Positions 33,388-40,935 of a stretch of 64,000 nucleotides of DNA are shown one piece after another. This stretch comes from Pseudomonadota bacterium (GTDB lineage Bacteria; Pseudomonadota; Alphaproteobacteria; Sphingomonadales; Sphingomonadaceae). Numbering within the stretch: the stretch's first letter is position 1; each line of letters opens with the position of its first letter. Location: NCBI GenBank assembly GCA_020160755.1, contig JAIUPN010000014.1, forward strand, positions 62,001 to 126,000. Direction: 5' to 3'. A model generated the notes under the pieces. The model saw only the letters and a list, made by a program, of their open reading frames with translations, did not search any database and was not told the DNA's origin. Position numbers and translations under genes: made by a program.

Positions 33388-33606
33388 TCAGCTCCGCTTC
33401 CCTTTGATCCACGCGACGATCGACATCGCGTGGCCGTGGCCGAGGTCGAAGTCGCTCTTCAGCCAGTCGATGATCGCACCGGCTTTCACGCCGGGGGCGA
33501 GGCCGTTTTCGTCGGCGAGGCCCTTGTCGATCGCGATGGCTTTCAGCGCGTCGGCCGATTTGCCGGTCTTCGTCTCGACATTGTCGATATAGGCCTGGAA
33601 GCTCAT
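33388..33606 (-). CDS. DUF4287 small protein
   Basis: A 72-residue protein starting MSFQAYIDNVETKTGKSADA, with the helix-turn pattern GVKAGAIIDWLKSDFDLGHGHA and a basic end (WIKGKRS). DUF4287 proteins are small, found alone or fused to DUF5655; function unknown. ATG overlaps the stop of the upstream gene (ATGA), with AGGAG upstream. Confidence 0.85.
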   Translation of the reverse strand: MSFQAYIDNVETKTGKSADALKAIAIDKGLADENGLAPGVKAGAIIDWLKSDFDLGHGHAMSIVAWIKGKRS

Positions 33607-34019
33607 GCGCTCGCTCCTGCCCGCAGCGGGATCAGCGCGCGGAGGCGCGGATCGCGCAGCCACAAGCCGCCCCACAGCATCAGACCGAGGTAGACGCCGA
33701 ACAGGCAGTGGCTGAACAGCGGGCTGCCGATCCGCACATGCGTGGCGATCGCGCCGCCGAGGTAGCCGGTGATCAGGATCGCGCCAAGGATTGCGGTGCG
33801 TGGCCAGATATAGAGCAACGTCGGAATCAAAAGCAGGGTCGCGAGCATCGTCATCGTTGGGACGTCGAGCGGCCATCCGAGGCCGGGCGGGGTGTATTTG
33901 ATCGCCGTTTCGGGCGACACCAGCTTGAGCCCGGCATCGAAGAGCAGGAAGAGGATCACAAGGCCGCTCAAAATATGGCCCGCGATCAACTGACCCTTTC
34001 CGGTTCGTTGGTCCGTCAT
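33603..34019 (-). CDS. DoxX-like membrane protein
   Basis: A 138-residue protein with four hydrophobic helices (LIAGHILSGLVILFLLFDAGL; TMTMLATLLLIPTLLYIW; AILGAILITGYLGGAIATHV; SHCLFGVYLGLMLWGGLWL). The GYLGGAIATHVRIG motif is typical of the DoxX-like DUF4345/DoxX_2 group of quinone-pool-associated or stress proteins. GGGAGGAGGAAGAG precedes the ATG. Confidence 0.8.
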   Translation of the reverse strand: MTDQRTGKGQLIAGHILSGLVILFLLFDAGLKLVSPETAIKYTPPGLGWPLDVPTMTMLATLLLIPTLLYIWPRTAILGAILITGYLGGAIATHVRIGSPLFSHCLFGVYLGLMLWGGLWLRDPRLRALIPLRAGASA

Positions 34020-34044
34020 CCTCTTCCTCCTCCCTTGTCGTCTT

Positions 34045-34479
34045 TTATGCGGCGGCTTCGGCGGGTTCGCCGGCGGGGATGGCGGTCGGGTCCATCCACA
34101 TCACTTCCCAGATGTGGCCGTCGGGATCTTCGAAGCTGCGGCCGTACATGAAGCCGAAATCCTGCGTCGGGGTCGGGTCGGCCTTGCCGCCCGCCTTGAC
34201 CGCCTTGTCGACCTGCCCGTCGACATCAGCGCGGCTGTCGGCCGAGACGCAGAGCAGGACCTGTGCCGCCGTGTGTGCGTCGGGGATCTTCTTCGACGTG
34301 AAGGTCGCCCATTTTTCGTGGGTCAGCAGCATCACGTGGATCGACCCTTCGGTAACGACCATGCACGCGGCGGTGTCGTCGGTGAAGGCGGGGTTGTTCG
34401 TCGCGCCGACCGCTTCGTAAAAGGCTTTTGACTTGTCGAGGTCGGTGACCGGCAGGTTCACGAAAATCATCTGGGGCAT
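34045..34479 (-). CDS. VOC superfamily (glyoxalase-like) protein
   Basis: A 144-residue VOC protein: MIFVNLPVTDLDKSKAFYEAVG at the start, CMVVTEGSIHVMLLTHEKW in the middle and GRSFEDPDGHIWEVMWMDP at the end, containing the glutamate metal ligand of the family. Closest type by eye is the lactoylglutathione-lyase-like YaeR/CatE group; substrate unknown. AAGGAGAGAAGAG precedes the ATG. It is the first structural gene after the TetR regulator, 73 bases away. Confidence 0.86.
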   Translation of the reverse strand: MPQMIFVNLPVTDLDKSKAFYEAVGATNNPAFTDDTAACMVVTEGSIHVMLLTHEKWATFTSKKIPDAHTAAQVLLCVSADSRADVDGQVDKAVKAGGKADPTPTQDFGFMYGRSFEDPDGHIWEVMWMDPTAIPAGEPAEAAA

Positions 34480-34552
34480 CTCTTCTCTCCTTGGGGGGTG
34501 GTGGTTGCTTGAAGTCAGCGTGTGCGGTGTGCGGCGGCAATTACCTGTCGCA

Positions 34553-35239
34553 TCATGGCGTGCCGTCGGCGCCGAACAGCATCCGGACATAACGCTTCAG
34601 ATGGGTGACGGTGCCGCGCGCAATCGCCGGATCGTTCGTGGTTTTGGCCAGGACGAAGGCGCCCTGCAAAACCGACTGGACATGCTGCGCGAGGCCGAGC
34701 GCGGTGACGTCGTCGGGCACGCCGTGAATATCGATCGCCGCCTGGATGTCGGGGGCGAGCGCCTGGCAATAGGCGTTGATGCTCGCCTCGCACGCGGCGC
34801 GGATGCGGTCGTTCGTCGCATAGGCTTCCTGCACCATCGTGCCGACGAAGCAGGTGTAATCCTCGGTCGGGCCGTCGAGCATTGCGAGGCGGAAATCGAT
34901 ATGGCCGAGCAGACGGTCGAGCGGGTCCTCCAGCCGGACGTGCGGCGGCAGTTCGAACATCGGGCGCGCGCGGTCGGTCCAGCCTTCGGCTGCCGCGACC
35001 GCGAGGTCCTCCTTCGATGCGAAGTGATGGAAGAAGGCGCCCTTGGTGACGCCCGCGGCGGCGCAGATCTGGTCGACTGTCGTCGCCGAATAGCCCTGCT
35101 TGCGCACGGTGGCGTGCGCCGCCGCAATCAGCCGCGCCCGGGCGCTGCCGCGCGGGGCGCGGGCGTCCGGGGCGCCGCCGCCCGCCGAGGGGACGCGGGC
35201 GGCGGCTGCGGGGATCGAAGGAGGCTGATTCGTCGTCAT
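34553..35239 (-). CDS. TetR family transcriptional regulator
   Basis: A 228-residue repressor with a 35-residue Pro/Ala-rich N-terminal extension, the DNA-binding helices (RARLIAAAHATVRKQGYSATT, then VDQICAAAGVTKGAFFHHFASK) and a ligand-binding C-terminal domain of TetR_C type (DYTCFVGTMVQEAYATNDRI). It most likely represses its own promoter through the palindrome at 35248-35269 and the genes downstream. The start at 35239 is chosen because an alternative ATG at 35249-35251 lies inside the predicted -10 box. Confidence 0.92.
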   Translation of the reverse strand: MTTNQPPSIPAAAARVPSAGGGAPDARAPRGSARARLIAAAHATVRKQGYSATTVDQICAAAGVTKGAFFHHFASKEDLAVAAAEGWTDRARPMFELPPHVRLEDPLDRLLGHIDFRLAMLDGPTEDYTCFVGTMVQEAYATNDRIRAACEASINAYCQALAPDIQAAIDIHGVPDDVTALGLAQHVQSVLQGAFVLAKTTNDPAIARGTVTHLKRYVRMLFGADGTP

Positions 35240-35246
35240 GCGAATC

Positions 35247-35275
35247 GACATACCGACTAGTTGGTATGTTGTCAA
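35247..35275 (-). promoter_or_regulatory. Promoter of the tetR gene
   Basis: On the minus strand TTGACA (35275-35270, perfect -35) is followed after exactly 17 bases by TATGTC (35252-35247). Seven bases separate the -10 box from the tetR ATG, so the mRNA would start at or next to the start codon. Confidence 0.75.
35248..35269. promoter_or_regulatory. Palindromic operator within the tetR promoter
   Basis: ACATACC (35248-35254) and GGTATGT (35263-35269) are perfect inverted repeats around an 8-base centre containing CTAG. The 22-base site fills the promoter spacer and overlaps the -10 box, the classical position for TetR autorepression. Seen directly; protein binding is inference. Confidence 0.8.
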
Positions 35276-35402
35276 ATCGGCGATCGGCCCCACGCTGCGC
35301 GGCACTTTCGCCAACTTCCGAAAAAGACTCGACCTTCCCGCCGCTTCGCCTAAACAGGGAATCGGAACAAAGGGGGCACATCGGTGCTGTTCCGGGGGGA
35401 AT

Positions 35403-36911
35403 ATGGTCGCAGTCGTCTCAACAACGGCCTATCTCGGCATCGAAGCGCGCGGGGTCGAGGTGCAGTGCCAGATCACGCCCGGCGTGCCGCGCTTCGTCGT
35501 CGTCGGCCTGCCCGACAAAGCGGTGGGCGAAAGCCGCGAACGCGTGCGCGCCGCGATGGCGGCGATCGGCCTGTCGCTGCCGCCCAAGGTCATCACCGTC
35601 AACCTGTCGCCCGCCGACCTGCCCAAGGAAGGCTCGCACTACGACCTGCCGATCGCGCTCGCGCTGCTTGGCGCGATGGGCGTGATCGATCCCGAGACGC
35701 TGGCGTCATATGTCGTCGTCGGTGAACTCGGGCTCGACGGTCGCGTCGCGCCGTCGCCCGGCGTGCTCCTCGCCGCGATCCACGCGGGCAGCGCCGGACT
35801 CGGGCTGATCTGCCCGGCGGCGCAGGGGCCGGAGGCAGCGTGGGCGGGCAATGTCGAGGTGATCGGCGCCCCCGACCTCCTGTCGCTGCTCAATCATTTC
35901 AGGGGCCATGCGTTGCTGTCTCCGCCGATACCGGGCGAGGTCGAAGAGCCGGTGCGCTCCGCCGACCTGCGCCAGGTGAAGGGGCAGGAGACTGCCAAAC
36001 GCGCACTCGAAATCGCGGCCGCCGGCGCGCACAACCTGATGATGTCGGGCCCGCCGGGTGCGGGCAAGTCGCTGATGGCGGCGTGTATGCCGGGAATCCT
36101 CCCCGACCTCACCCCCGCCGAAGCACTTGAAGTCTCGATGATCGCCTCGGTTGCAGGAAATCTCGAGGGCGGGCGTCTCGTCCGCGCGCGGCCGTTCCGC
36201 GCGCCGCATCATTCGGCGTCGATGCCTGCGCTCGTGGGCGGCGGTCTGCGTGTCCGGCCGGGTGAGGTCAGCCTCGCGCATCTCGGTGTGCTCTTTCTCG
36301 ACGAATTGCCCGAATTCCAGCGCGGCGTGCTCGATTCGCTGCGCCAGCCGCTCGAAACGGGCGAGGTCAGCGTCGCGCGCGCCAACGCGCATGTGACCTT
36401 CCCGGCGCGCGTCCAGCTTGTCGCCGCGATGAACCCGTGCCGCTGCGGCCACCTCGGCGATCCCGCGCTCGCGTGCAGCCGCGCGCCGCGCTGCGCCGCC
36501 GATTATCAGGCAAAGCTGTCGGGGCCATTGCTCGACCGCATCGACCTGCATGTCGAGGTGCAGGCGGTGAGCGCCGCCGACCTCGTCCTGCCGCCGCCCG
36601 CCGAGGGTAGCGCAGAGGTCGCGGCGCGTGTCGCGGCGGCGCGCGATGCCCAGACCGCGCGCTATGCCGGGCACAAGGCGCGGACCAATGCCGAGGTCGA
36701 CGGCGAGCTGCTCGAAACCGTCGCGACCCCCGACGAGGCCGGCCGCAAGCTGCTCGCACAGGCGGCCGAGGCGATGCGGCTGTCGGCGCGCGGCTACACC
36801 CGGATATTGCGCGTCGCGCGGACGATCGCCGATCTGGCGGGCGCCGCCGACATCGGCCGCATCCATATTGCCGAGGCGCTCAGCTATCGGCGGCAGGCGC
36901 CGAGGAACTGA
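35403..36911 (+). CDS. comM: YifB/ComM family Mg-chelatase-like AAA ATPase
   Basis: The 502-residue protein has the ComM arrangement: N-terminal Lon-like fold (VSTTAYLGIEARGVEVQCQI, VVVGLPDKAVGESRERVRAA), the AAA+ core with Walker A MMSGPPGAGKSLMA and Walker B LGVLFLDELPEFQ, the FRAPHHSAS motif, four zinc-ligand-like cysteines (CRCGH...CSRAPRC) and the C-terminal LSARGYTRILRVARTIADL. ComM is a hexameric branch-migration helicase in natural transformation. Start at MVAVVS with GGGGGGAAT before it. Confidence 0.94.
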   Translation: MVAVVSTTAYLGIEARGVEVQCQITPGVPRFVVVGLPDKAVGESRERVRAAMAAIGLSLPPKVITVNLSPADLPKEGSHYDLPIALALLGAMGVIDPETLASYVVVGELGLDGRVAPSPGVLLAAIHAGSAGLGLICPAAQGPEAAWAGNVEVIGAPDLLSLLNHFRGHALLSPPIPGEVEEPVRSADLRQVKGQETAKRALEIAAAGAHNLMMSGPPGAGKSLMAACMPGILPDLTPAEALEVSMIASVAGNLEGGRLVRARPFRAPHHSASMPALVGGGLRVRPGEVSLAHLGVLFLDELPEFQRGVLDSLRQPLETGEVSVARANAHVTFPARVQLVAAMNPCRCGHLGDPALACSRAPRCAADYQAKLSGPLLDRIDLHVEVQAVSAADLVLPPPAEGSAEVAARVAAARDAQTARYAGHKARTNAEVDGELLETVATPDEAGRKLLAQAAEAMRLSARGYTRILRVARTIADLAGAADIGRIHIAEALSYRRQAPRN

Positions 36912-37222
36912 TGCCCGTGGATGACGCGATCATCTTCGAAGCCGCGATCGTCGAATGGCGCGGCCCCGCCCCCTTTCTGTTTGCCGCGATTCCCGACACG
37001 CATGTCGGCGCGATCCGCTATGCCGCGATGACCGAGAGCTATGGCTGGGGCGTCGTGCCCGTGGTGGCGACCGTCGGGAAGAGCGAGTTCGCGACCTCGC
37101 TCTTCCCGCGCGACGGAAGCTATTTGCTGCCGATCAAGGTCGCGATCCAGAAGGCGGAGGGCGTCGGGCTGGGCGACCGGATCATGGTGCGGATGCGGGT
37201 CGGCCGCCCCGACCGGCATTGA
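36911..37222 (+). CDS. DUF1905 small protein
   Basis: A 103-residue protein with the DUF1905 beta-barrel pattern: IFEAAIVEWRGPAPFLFAAI, GWGVVPVVATVGKSEFATSL and SYLLPIKVAIQKAEGVGLGD. Function unknown; often linked with YdeI-type proteins. The ATG overlaps the comM stop (TGATG), so it is co-translated. Confidence 0.85.
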   Translation: MPVDDAIIFEAAIVEWRGPAPFLFAAIPDTHVGAIRYAAMTESYGWGVVPVVATVGKSEFATSLFPRDGSYLLPIKVAIQKAEGVGLGDRIMVRMRVGRPDRH

Positions 37223-37283
37223 ACCCGCGGTTTTCCGGACGATGGTAAACATTTCTCGAACAGTTTCATGCGATAGGGATGGC

Positions 37284-39041
37284 ATGACTGCCGCCGGCGA
37301 TCTTGTGACAAAGCTGTGCAGCTGGCTCGTGCCGGGCCTCGCTGCCCTTCTGCTCGGCTGGCCGGCGGCGCCGGCGACCGCGCGGGCGCTCGATGTCGAT
37401 CGTGATGTCTGTCATGCGGTCAGCGATACAACGCTTCCCGACAAGAGCCTGTCTGCGCTACGTTTTTCCTGTCAAGGGACGCCCGCGGGGTATCAGCAGG
37501 GCAGCCTCTGGCTTCGCGCGCCATTGGGTGACGCGGCGGCGCAGCGCGGCGATGTCGCGCTGATGGTCCATCAATCGCGGTTCGACCGGCTCGCCGTCGC
37601 CTTTACCTACGCCGACGGTACGACGCGCTGGAGCGGCGTGCGCGCGGGCGATTATGGGTCGCACTGGCGCGCGGGCGGGCAGATATTGTTCGAGGCGCCC
37701 GACCGTAACGTCCCGCTGACCGCGGTGACGATGCGCTTCGACAGCCTTTCGGACATCGAGTTCGTCCACGCGCGGGCCATCCCGAAGGCGGACGCGGGAA
37801 TGCAGTCCGCGGGTATGGCCGCCGCGGTCGGGGCGGCGCTCATGCTGCTGCTCATCAGCTGCATCTACAGCCTGTCGCTCGCCGTCGCCGTGCGCCGGCA
37901 ATATCTGGCATGGCAGGCGGCGTGGGCGGGTACGATGCTGCTCTGGGGAACCCTCTGGTCGCAAGTCCATCTTGCGCTCGTGCCGGGGCTGGCCGGGACG
38001 GTGACGACCCAGATCTGCACTTTTCTTGCGTGCCTTGCGATCGCGCTCGCGACGGTCAGCGCGGTGACGGCCGTCGATCGCGGCAGAGTGCCGACGTGGC
38101 TGCGGACCACAGCGCTCATCCTCGGTCTCGGCGTCGGGGTCGCGGGTCTCCCGCTCGCGCTGATCCGCGGCGACAGCCTCGGACTGCTCGCCGACATATT
38201 GGGATTGGTCATCATCGCCGACCTGCTGGCGGTGACCGCCTGTATCGGCTGGGCGTGGCGGCGCGGATCGGTCGAGGCGCGCGATTTCCTGGCCGCCTGG
38301 GGGCTGCCGATGGCGATGCTCGCCATCATCCATATCGTCGATGTCGAGGATGGATTCTGGGGCGGCGGATCGAAGCTGATGGTCCTCGTCGCGGCGACCT
38401 GGCAGGCGCTGTGGCTCGCCGCGGCGGCGACGCGGCGGCTCGCGCACCTTCGGATCGAACGCGACCATGCGCGCAGTGCCGCAGCGAAAGCGCAGCAACT
38501 CGCGCGGCGCGATCCGCTGACGGGCTTGCCCAACCGCCGCGGTTTCGTCGAGAGCGTGACGCCGCTCCTCGACCGCGCGCGCGCCGACAATCTGCCCGCG
38601 GCCTTGCTGCTCGTCGATATCGACCGGTTCAAGTCGATCAACGACATCCACGGCCATGATGCGGGCGACGCGGTGCTGTGCGGCATCGCGCGGCGGATCG
38701 AGCGGTGGGAGGGGCCGATGTGCACCGTCTCGCGGCTCGGCGGGGAGGAGTTCGGGTTGCTGACGATCGGGATGGAAGGGATTATTCTCGCCCGCTTCGC
38801 CGAAAGCATCCGGCGCGGCATCGCCGCCTGCGATCACAATGAAGCGGTGGGTGACCGGCTGGTCACCGCCAGCGTCGGGGTCGCCGAAGTGCGGCCTGCG
38901 TGCGATTTCCAGCAGCTGTACCGGCTCGCCGATGAGGCACTCTACGATGCGAAGCGCGGCGGGCGGAACAAGGTCGTTGTCCAGCGGCACCATGACGTAA
39001 CCGGAAGCGCGCCGGACCGTGAGGTCGCGCGGTCGAATTGA
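37284..39041 (+). CDS. Membrane diguanylate cyclase (GGDEF) with 7TM sensor
   Basis: The 585-residue protein has a signal/anchor, a periplasmic beta-rich domain (about residues 35-170), seven transmembrane helices (about 175-395), a short coiled linker and a GGDEF domain (about 405-570). The layout is like 7TMR-DISM receptors. The active-site loop is GGEEF (about residue 486) in SRLGGEEFGLL, and RDPLTGLPNRRGF and LLVDIDRFKSINDIHGH are intact, so c-di-GMP synthesis is likely. The RxxD inhibitory site five residues before GGEEF is not present. ATG at 37284 (GATAGGGATGGC before it) is preferred over 37242. Confidence 0.88.
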   Translation: MTAAGDLVTKLCSWLVPGLAALLLGWPAAPATARALDVDRDVCHAVSDTTLPDKSLSALRFSCQGTPAGYQQGSLWLRAPLGDAAAQRGDVALMVHQSRFDRLAVAFTYADGTTRWSGVRAGDYGSHWRAGGQILFEAPDRNVPLTAVTMRFDSLSDIEFVHARAIPKADAGMQSAGMAAAVGAALMLLLISCIYSLSLAVAVRRQYLAWQAAWAGTMLLWGTLWSQVHLALVPGLAGTVTTQICTFLACLAIALATVSAVTAVDRGRVPTWLRTTALILGLGVGVAGLPLALIRGDSLGLLADILGLVIIADLLAVTACIGWAWRRGSVEARDFLAAWGLPMAMLAIIHIVDVEDGFWGGGSKLMVLVAATWQALWLAAAATRRLAHLRIERDHARSAAAKAQQLARRDPLTGLPNRRGFVESVTPLLDRARADNLPAALLLVDIDRFKSINDIHGHDAGDAVLCGIARRIERWEGPMCTVSRLGGEEFGLLTIGMEGIILARFAESIRRGIAACDHNEAVGDRLVTASVGVAEVRPACDFQQLYRLADEALYDAKRGGRNKVVVQRHHDVTGSAPDREVARSN

Positions 39042-39067
39042 AAAGGCCGCGCCGTGGCGCGGCCCCT
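39041..39067 (-). terminator. Intrinsic terminator of the bactofilin gene
   Basis: A 9-pair GC stem (GGCCGCGCC 39045-39053 with GGCGCGGCC 39056-39064). Read on the minus strand it is followed by TTTTC, 20 bases after the bactofilin stop. The plus strand has only a short CCTTA tail behind the diguanylate cyclase gene. Confidence 0.75.
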
Positions 39068-39083
39068 TAACGGTCCGGACGGG

Positions 39084-39551
39084 TCAGAGGCCGGCGGACG
39101 CCGACTTGTTTTCGATGACCTCGAGCGGCGGCGGGGCTTTTGCGGCGCCATGGCGGCGGTGGCTGAGCTTGCCTTCGACCTTGCCGCCGTTTTCGATCGT
39201 GATGCTCTCGTAGGTCACGTCGCCGGTGATCCGCGCGGTGGCGTGGACGATCAGCGTTTTCGCCTCGATCGCGCCGTCGAGCAGGCCCGCGATCTTCGCG
39301 GTTTCGGCGACGACCGAACCCTTGATCTCGCTCGCCTCGCCCTGGACGAGGTTGGCGCATTTCAGGTCGCCGTCGATCTTGCCATCGACATGCAGGTCGA
39401 CGCTGGCGGCAACATTGCCGGTGACGACGACATCCGATCCGAGGATCGAAAAGGTCGTATGACGCGCGCCGGTCGCCATCTTAGCGGGCACCACGGACGG
39501 CAGCGACGGAACCGACTCGCTGGCGGGCGTCGTCTTTGACTTCGAGAACAT
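39084..39551 (-). CDS. Bactofilin
   Basis: A 155-residue bactofilin, a polymerising cytoskeletal beta-helix. The repeated strand pattern is seen in TTFSILGSDVVVTGNVAASVDLHVDGKIDGDLKCA, split over residues 32-66, then GEASEIKGSVVAETAKIAGLLDG and ARITGDVTYESITIENGGKVEG. Flexible N- and C-terminal tails flank the core, as in BacA/BacM. The first ~24 codons overlap the end of the M23 peptidase gene by 71 bases in another frame. Bactofilins often scaffold peptidoglycan enzymes, and a bactofilin next to an M23 peptidase is a known pairing. Confidence 0.93.
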   Translation of the reverse strand: MFSKSKTTPASESVPSLPSVVPAKMATGARHTTFSILGSDVVVTGNVAASVDLHVDGKIDGDLKCANLVQGEASEIKGSVVAETAKIAGLLDGAIEAKTLIVHATARITGDVTYESITIENGGKVEGKLSHRRHGAAKAPPPLEVIENKSASAGL

Positions 39552-40695
39552 CGGCTTTGGCCTCCAGGAAGCGGCGCGGGTTGACCGCGACGCCGTTCAA
39601 ACGGACTTCGAAATGCAGGTGGCTGCCGGTCGAACGGCCGGTCGAACCCATTTTGGCGATCTGCTGCCCCGCGGCGACCTGCGCGCCGACGGTCGAGGTG
39701 AAGCCCGACAAGTGGGCATAGCGGGTCAGGATGCCCTGGCCGTGATCGACTTCGACGACATTGCCGTAACCCGACTTCTGCCCGACATAGACAACGCGGC
39801 CGGGGGCGGCGGCGAGGATCGGGGTCCCGATCGGACCGGGGAAATCGAGCCCCGAATGCATCGCGCCCGCGCCGGTGAAGGGATCGCTGCGATAGCCGAA
39901 GCTCGACGAGAGCATCAGGACGTTCGCGGGCTGGCCCGACGGGATCGCGACGAGCGTGCGTTCGAGCACTTCCATGCGAAACAAGGCGCTTTCAAGCGCG
40001 GCGAAGGATTTGCCGAGCGTGCTCGCACGGCCGGCGCGGCCACGATAGGGGATGAACGGACCACCGCGGCCGGCCGCGGCGTTGCGAACGAGCGCTGCGG
40101 GGTTCATGCCCAATTTGGCGACGGCGCCCTCGGCCTTTGCCGCGCGCTCGTTGACCGCGGTCAGCAGGCGCGTCGCGAAATCTTCCTGCCGCGCTTCGAG
40201 GCGGGCGAGGATCTGCGCTTCGGGCGGCAGGTTCGGATCGATCATCGCACTCGTCTTGAGCGGTGCCTTGTCGGCGGCGGCCGGGGCCGCGCCTTCGGTG
40301 CCAATCTCGGGCGTCACCGCTGCGGGTTCGACGCCGAAATGGACTTTCGACCATTCTTCCAGCTGTTCCTGCCGGTCTTCGAGGTCGGCTGCGGTTTCGG
40401 CGACATTGTCGCGGTATTTCGCGATACGCGCTTCGGACGCGGCGGCCGCGGCCTGTTGCTGCGCGACCGCAGCGCGCTCACCCGAGGTGAGGAGCTGGTT
40501 GACGAGCACCGCCAGCGTCGCGCCGGCCCATGCGAGCAGGACAACAGCGGCGATCAGCGCGACGCGCTTTTGCCAGACGGCGCTGACGCGCAGGAAACGG
40601 ACATGGCCGTGCGTGCGAACGAAGATTTCATGGTCCTGAAACAGCGCAGAAAAACGCTGGCGCAAATCGCGCAGGCCCGTTGTTTTCGATGACAA
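39481..40695 (-). CDS. M23 family peptidoglycan endopeptidase
   Basis: A 404-residue inner-membrane-anchored protein: a 40-residue cytosolic part, a transmembrane helix (VALIAAVVLLAWAGATLAVLV), a periplasmic coiled coil (about 75-130, rich in Ala/Glu/Gln) and a C-terminal LytM/M23 domain with zinc ligands HSGLDFPGPIGTP and SHLHFEVRLNG. Family members cut cross-links in peptidoglycan or activate amidases. It is co-transcribed with the bactofilin, which probably positions it. Confidence 0.92.
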   Translation of the reverse strand: MSSKTTGLRDLRQRFSALFQDHEIFVRTHGHVRFLRVSAVWQKRVALIAAVVLLAWAGATLAVLVNQLLTSGERAAVAQQQAAAAASEARIAKYRDNVAETAADLEDRQEQLEEWSKVHFGVEPAAVTPEIGTEGAAPAAADKAPLKTSAMIDPNLPPEAQILARLEARQEDFATRLLTAVNERAAKAEGAVAKLGMNPAALVRNAAAGRGGPFIPYRGRAGRASTLGKSFAALESALFRMEVLERTLVAIPSGQPANVLMLSSSFGYRSDPFTGAGAMHSGLDFPGPIGTPILAAAPGRVVYVGQKSGYGNVVEVDHGQGILTRYAHLSGFTSTVGAQVAAGQQIAKMGSTGRSTGSHLHFEVRLNGVAVNPRRFLEAKADVLEVKDDARQRVGSVAAVRGAR

Positions 40696-40730
40696 GTGGC
40701 GACCCCATCTTGTGTTTTATTGGAGCCCTC

Positions 40731-40770
40731 CGCCCCGATTGATGCGCGCTGTATCAGGCCGATCGGGGCG
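40731..40770. other. Inverted repeat in the divergent region between the M23 and ICMT-like genes
   Basis: CGCCCCGAT (40731-40739) and ATCGGGGCG (40762-40770) are perfect 9-base inverted repeats, with a nested TGAT/ATCA pair. The 240-base gap 40696-40935 holds no gene; this repeat and a loose TTGACG box near 40901 are the only structures I see. Confidence 0.5.
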
Positions 40771-40935
40771 GTGCGAATCTTTGCGCGCCGAGTCGCGCCG
40801 AGTCGAAACCATCGCGCGGTGAACGGTGTCAAAGTGCCGGAACACTGCCAATCTGGCGGGAAATGGCGGGCGAATCGACCTTTTGTATTGACGGCTTGCT
40901 TACCATTTTCGGCTAGGGCTAAGCGGGTGAATATC

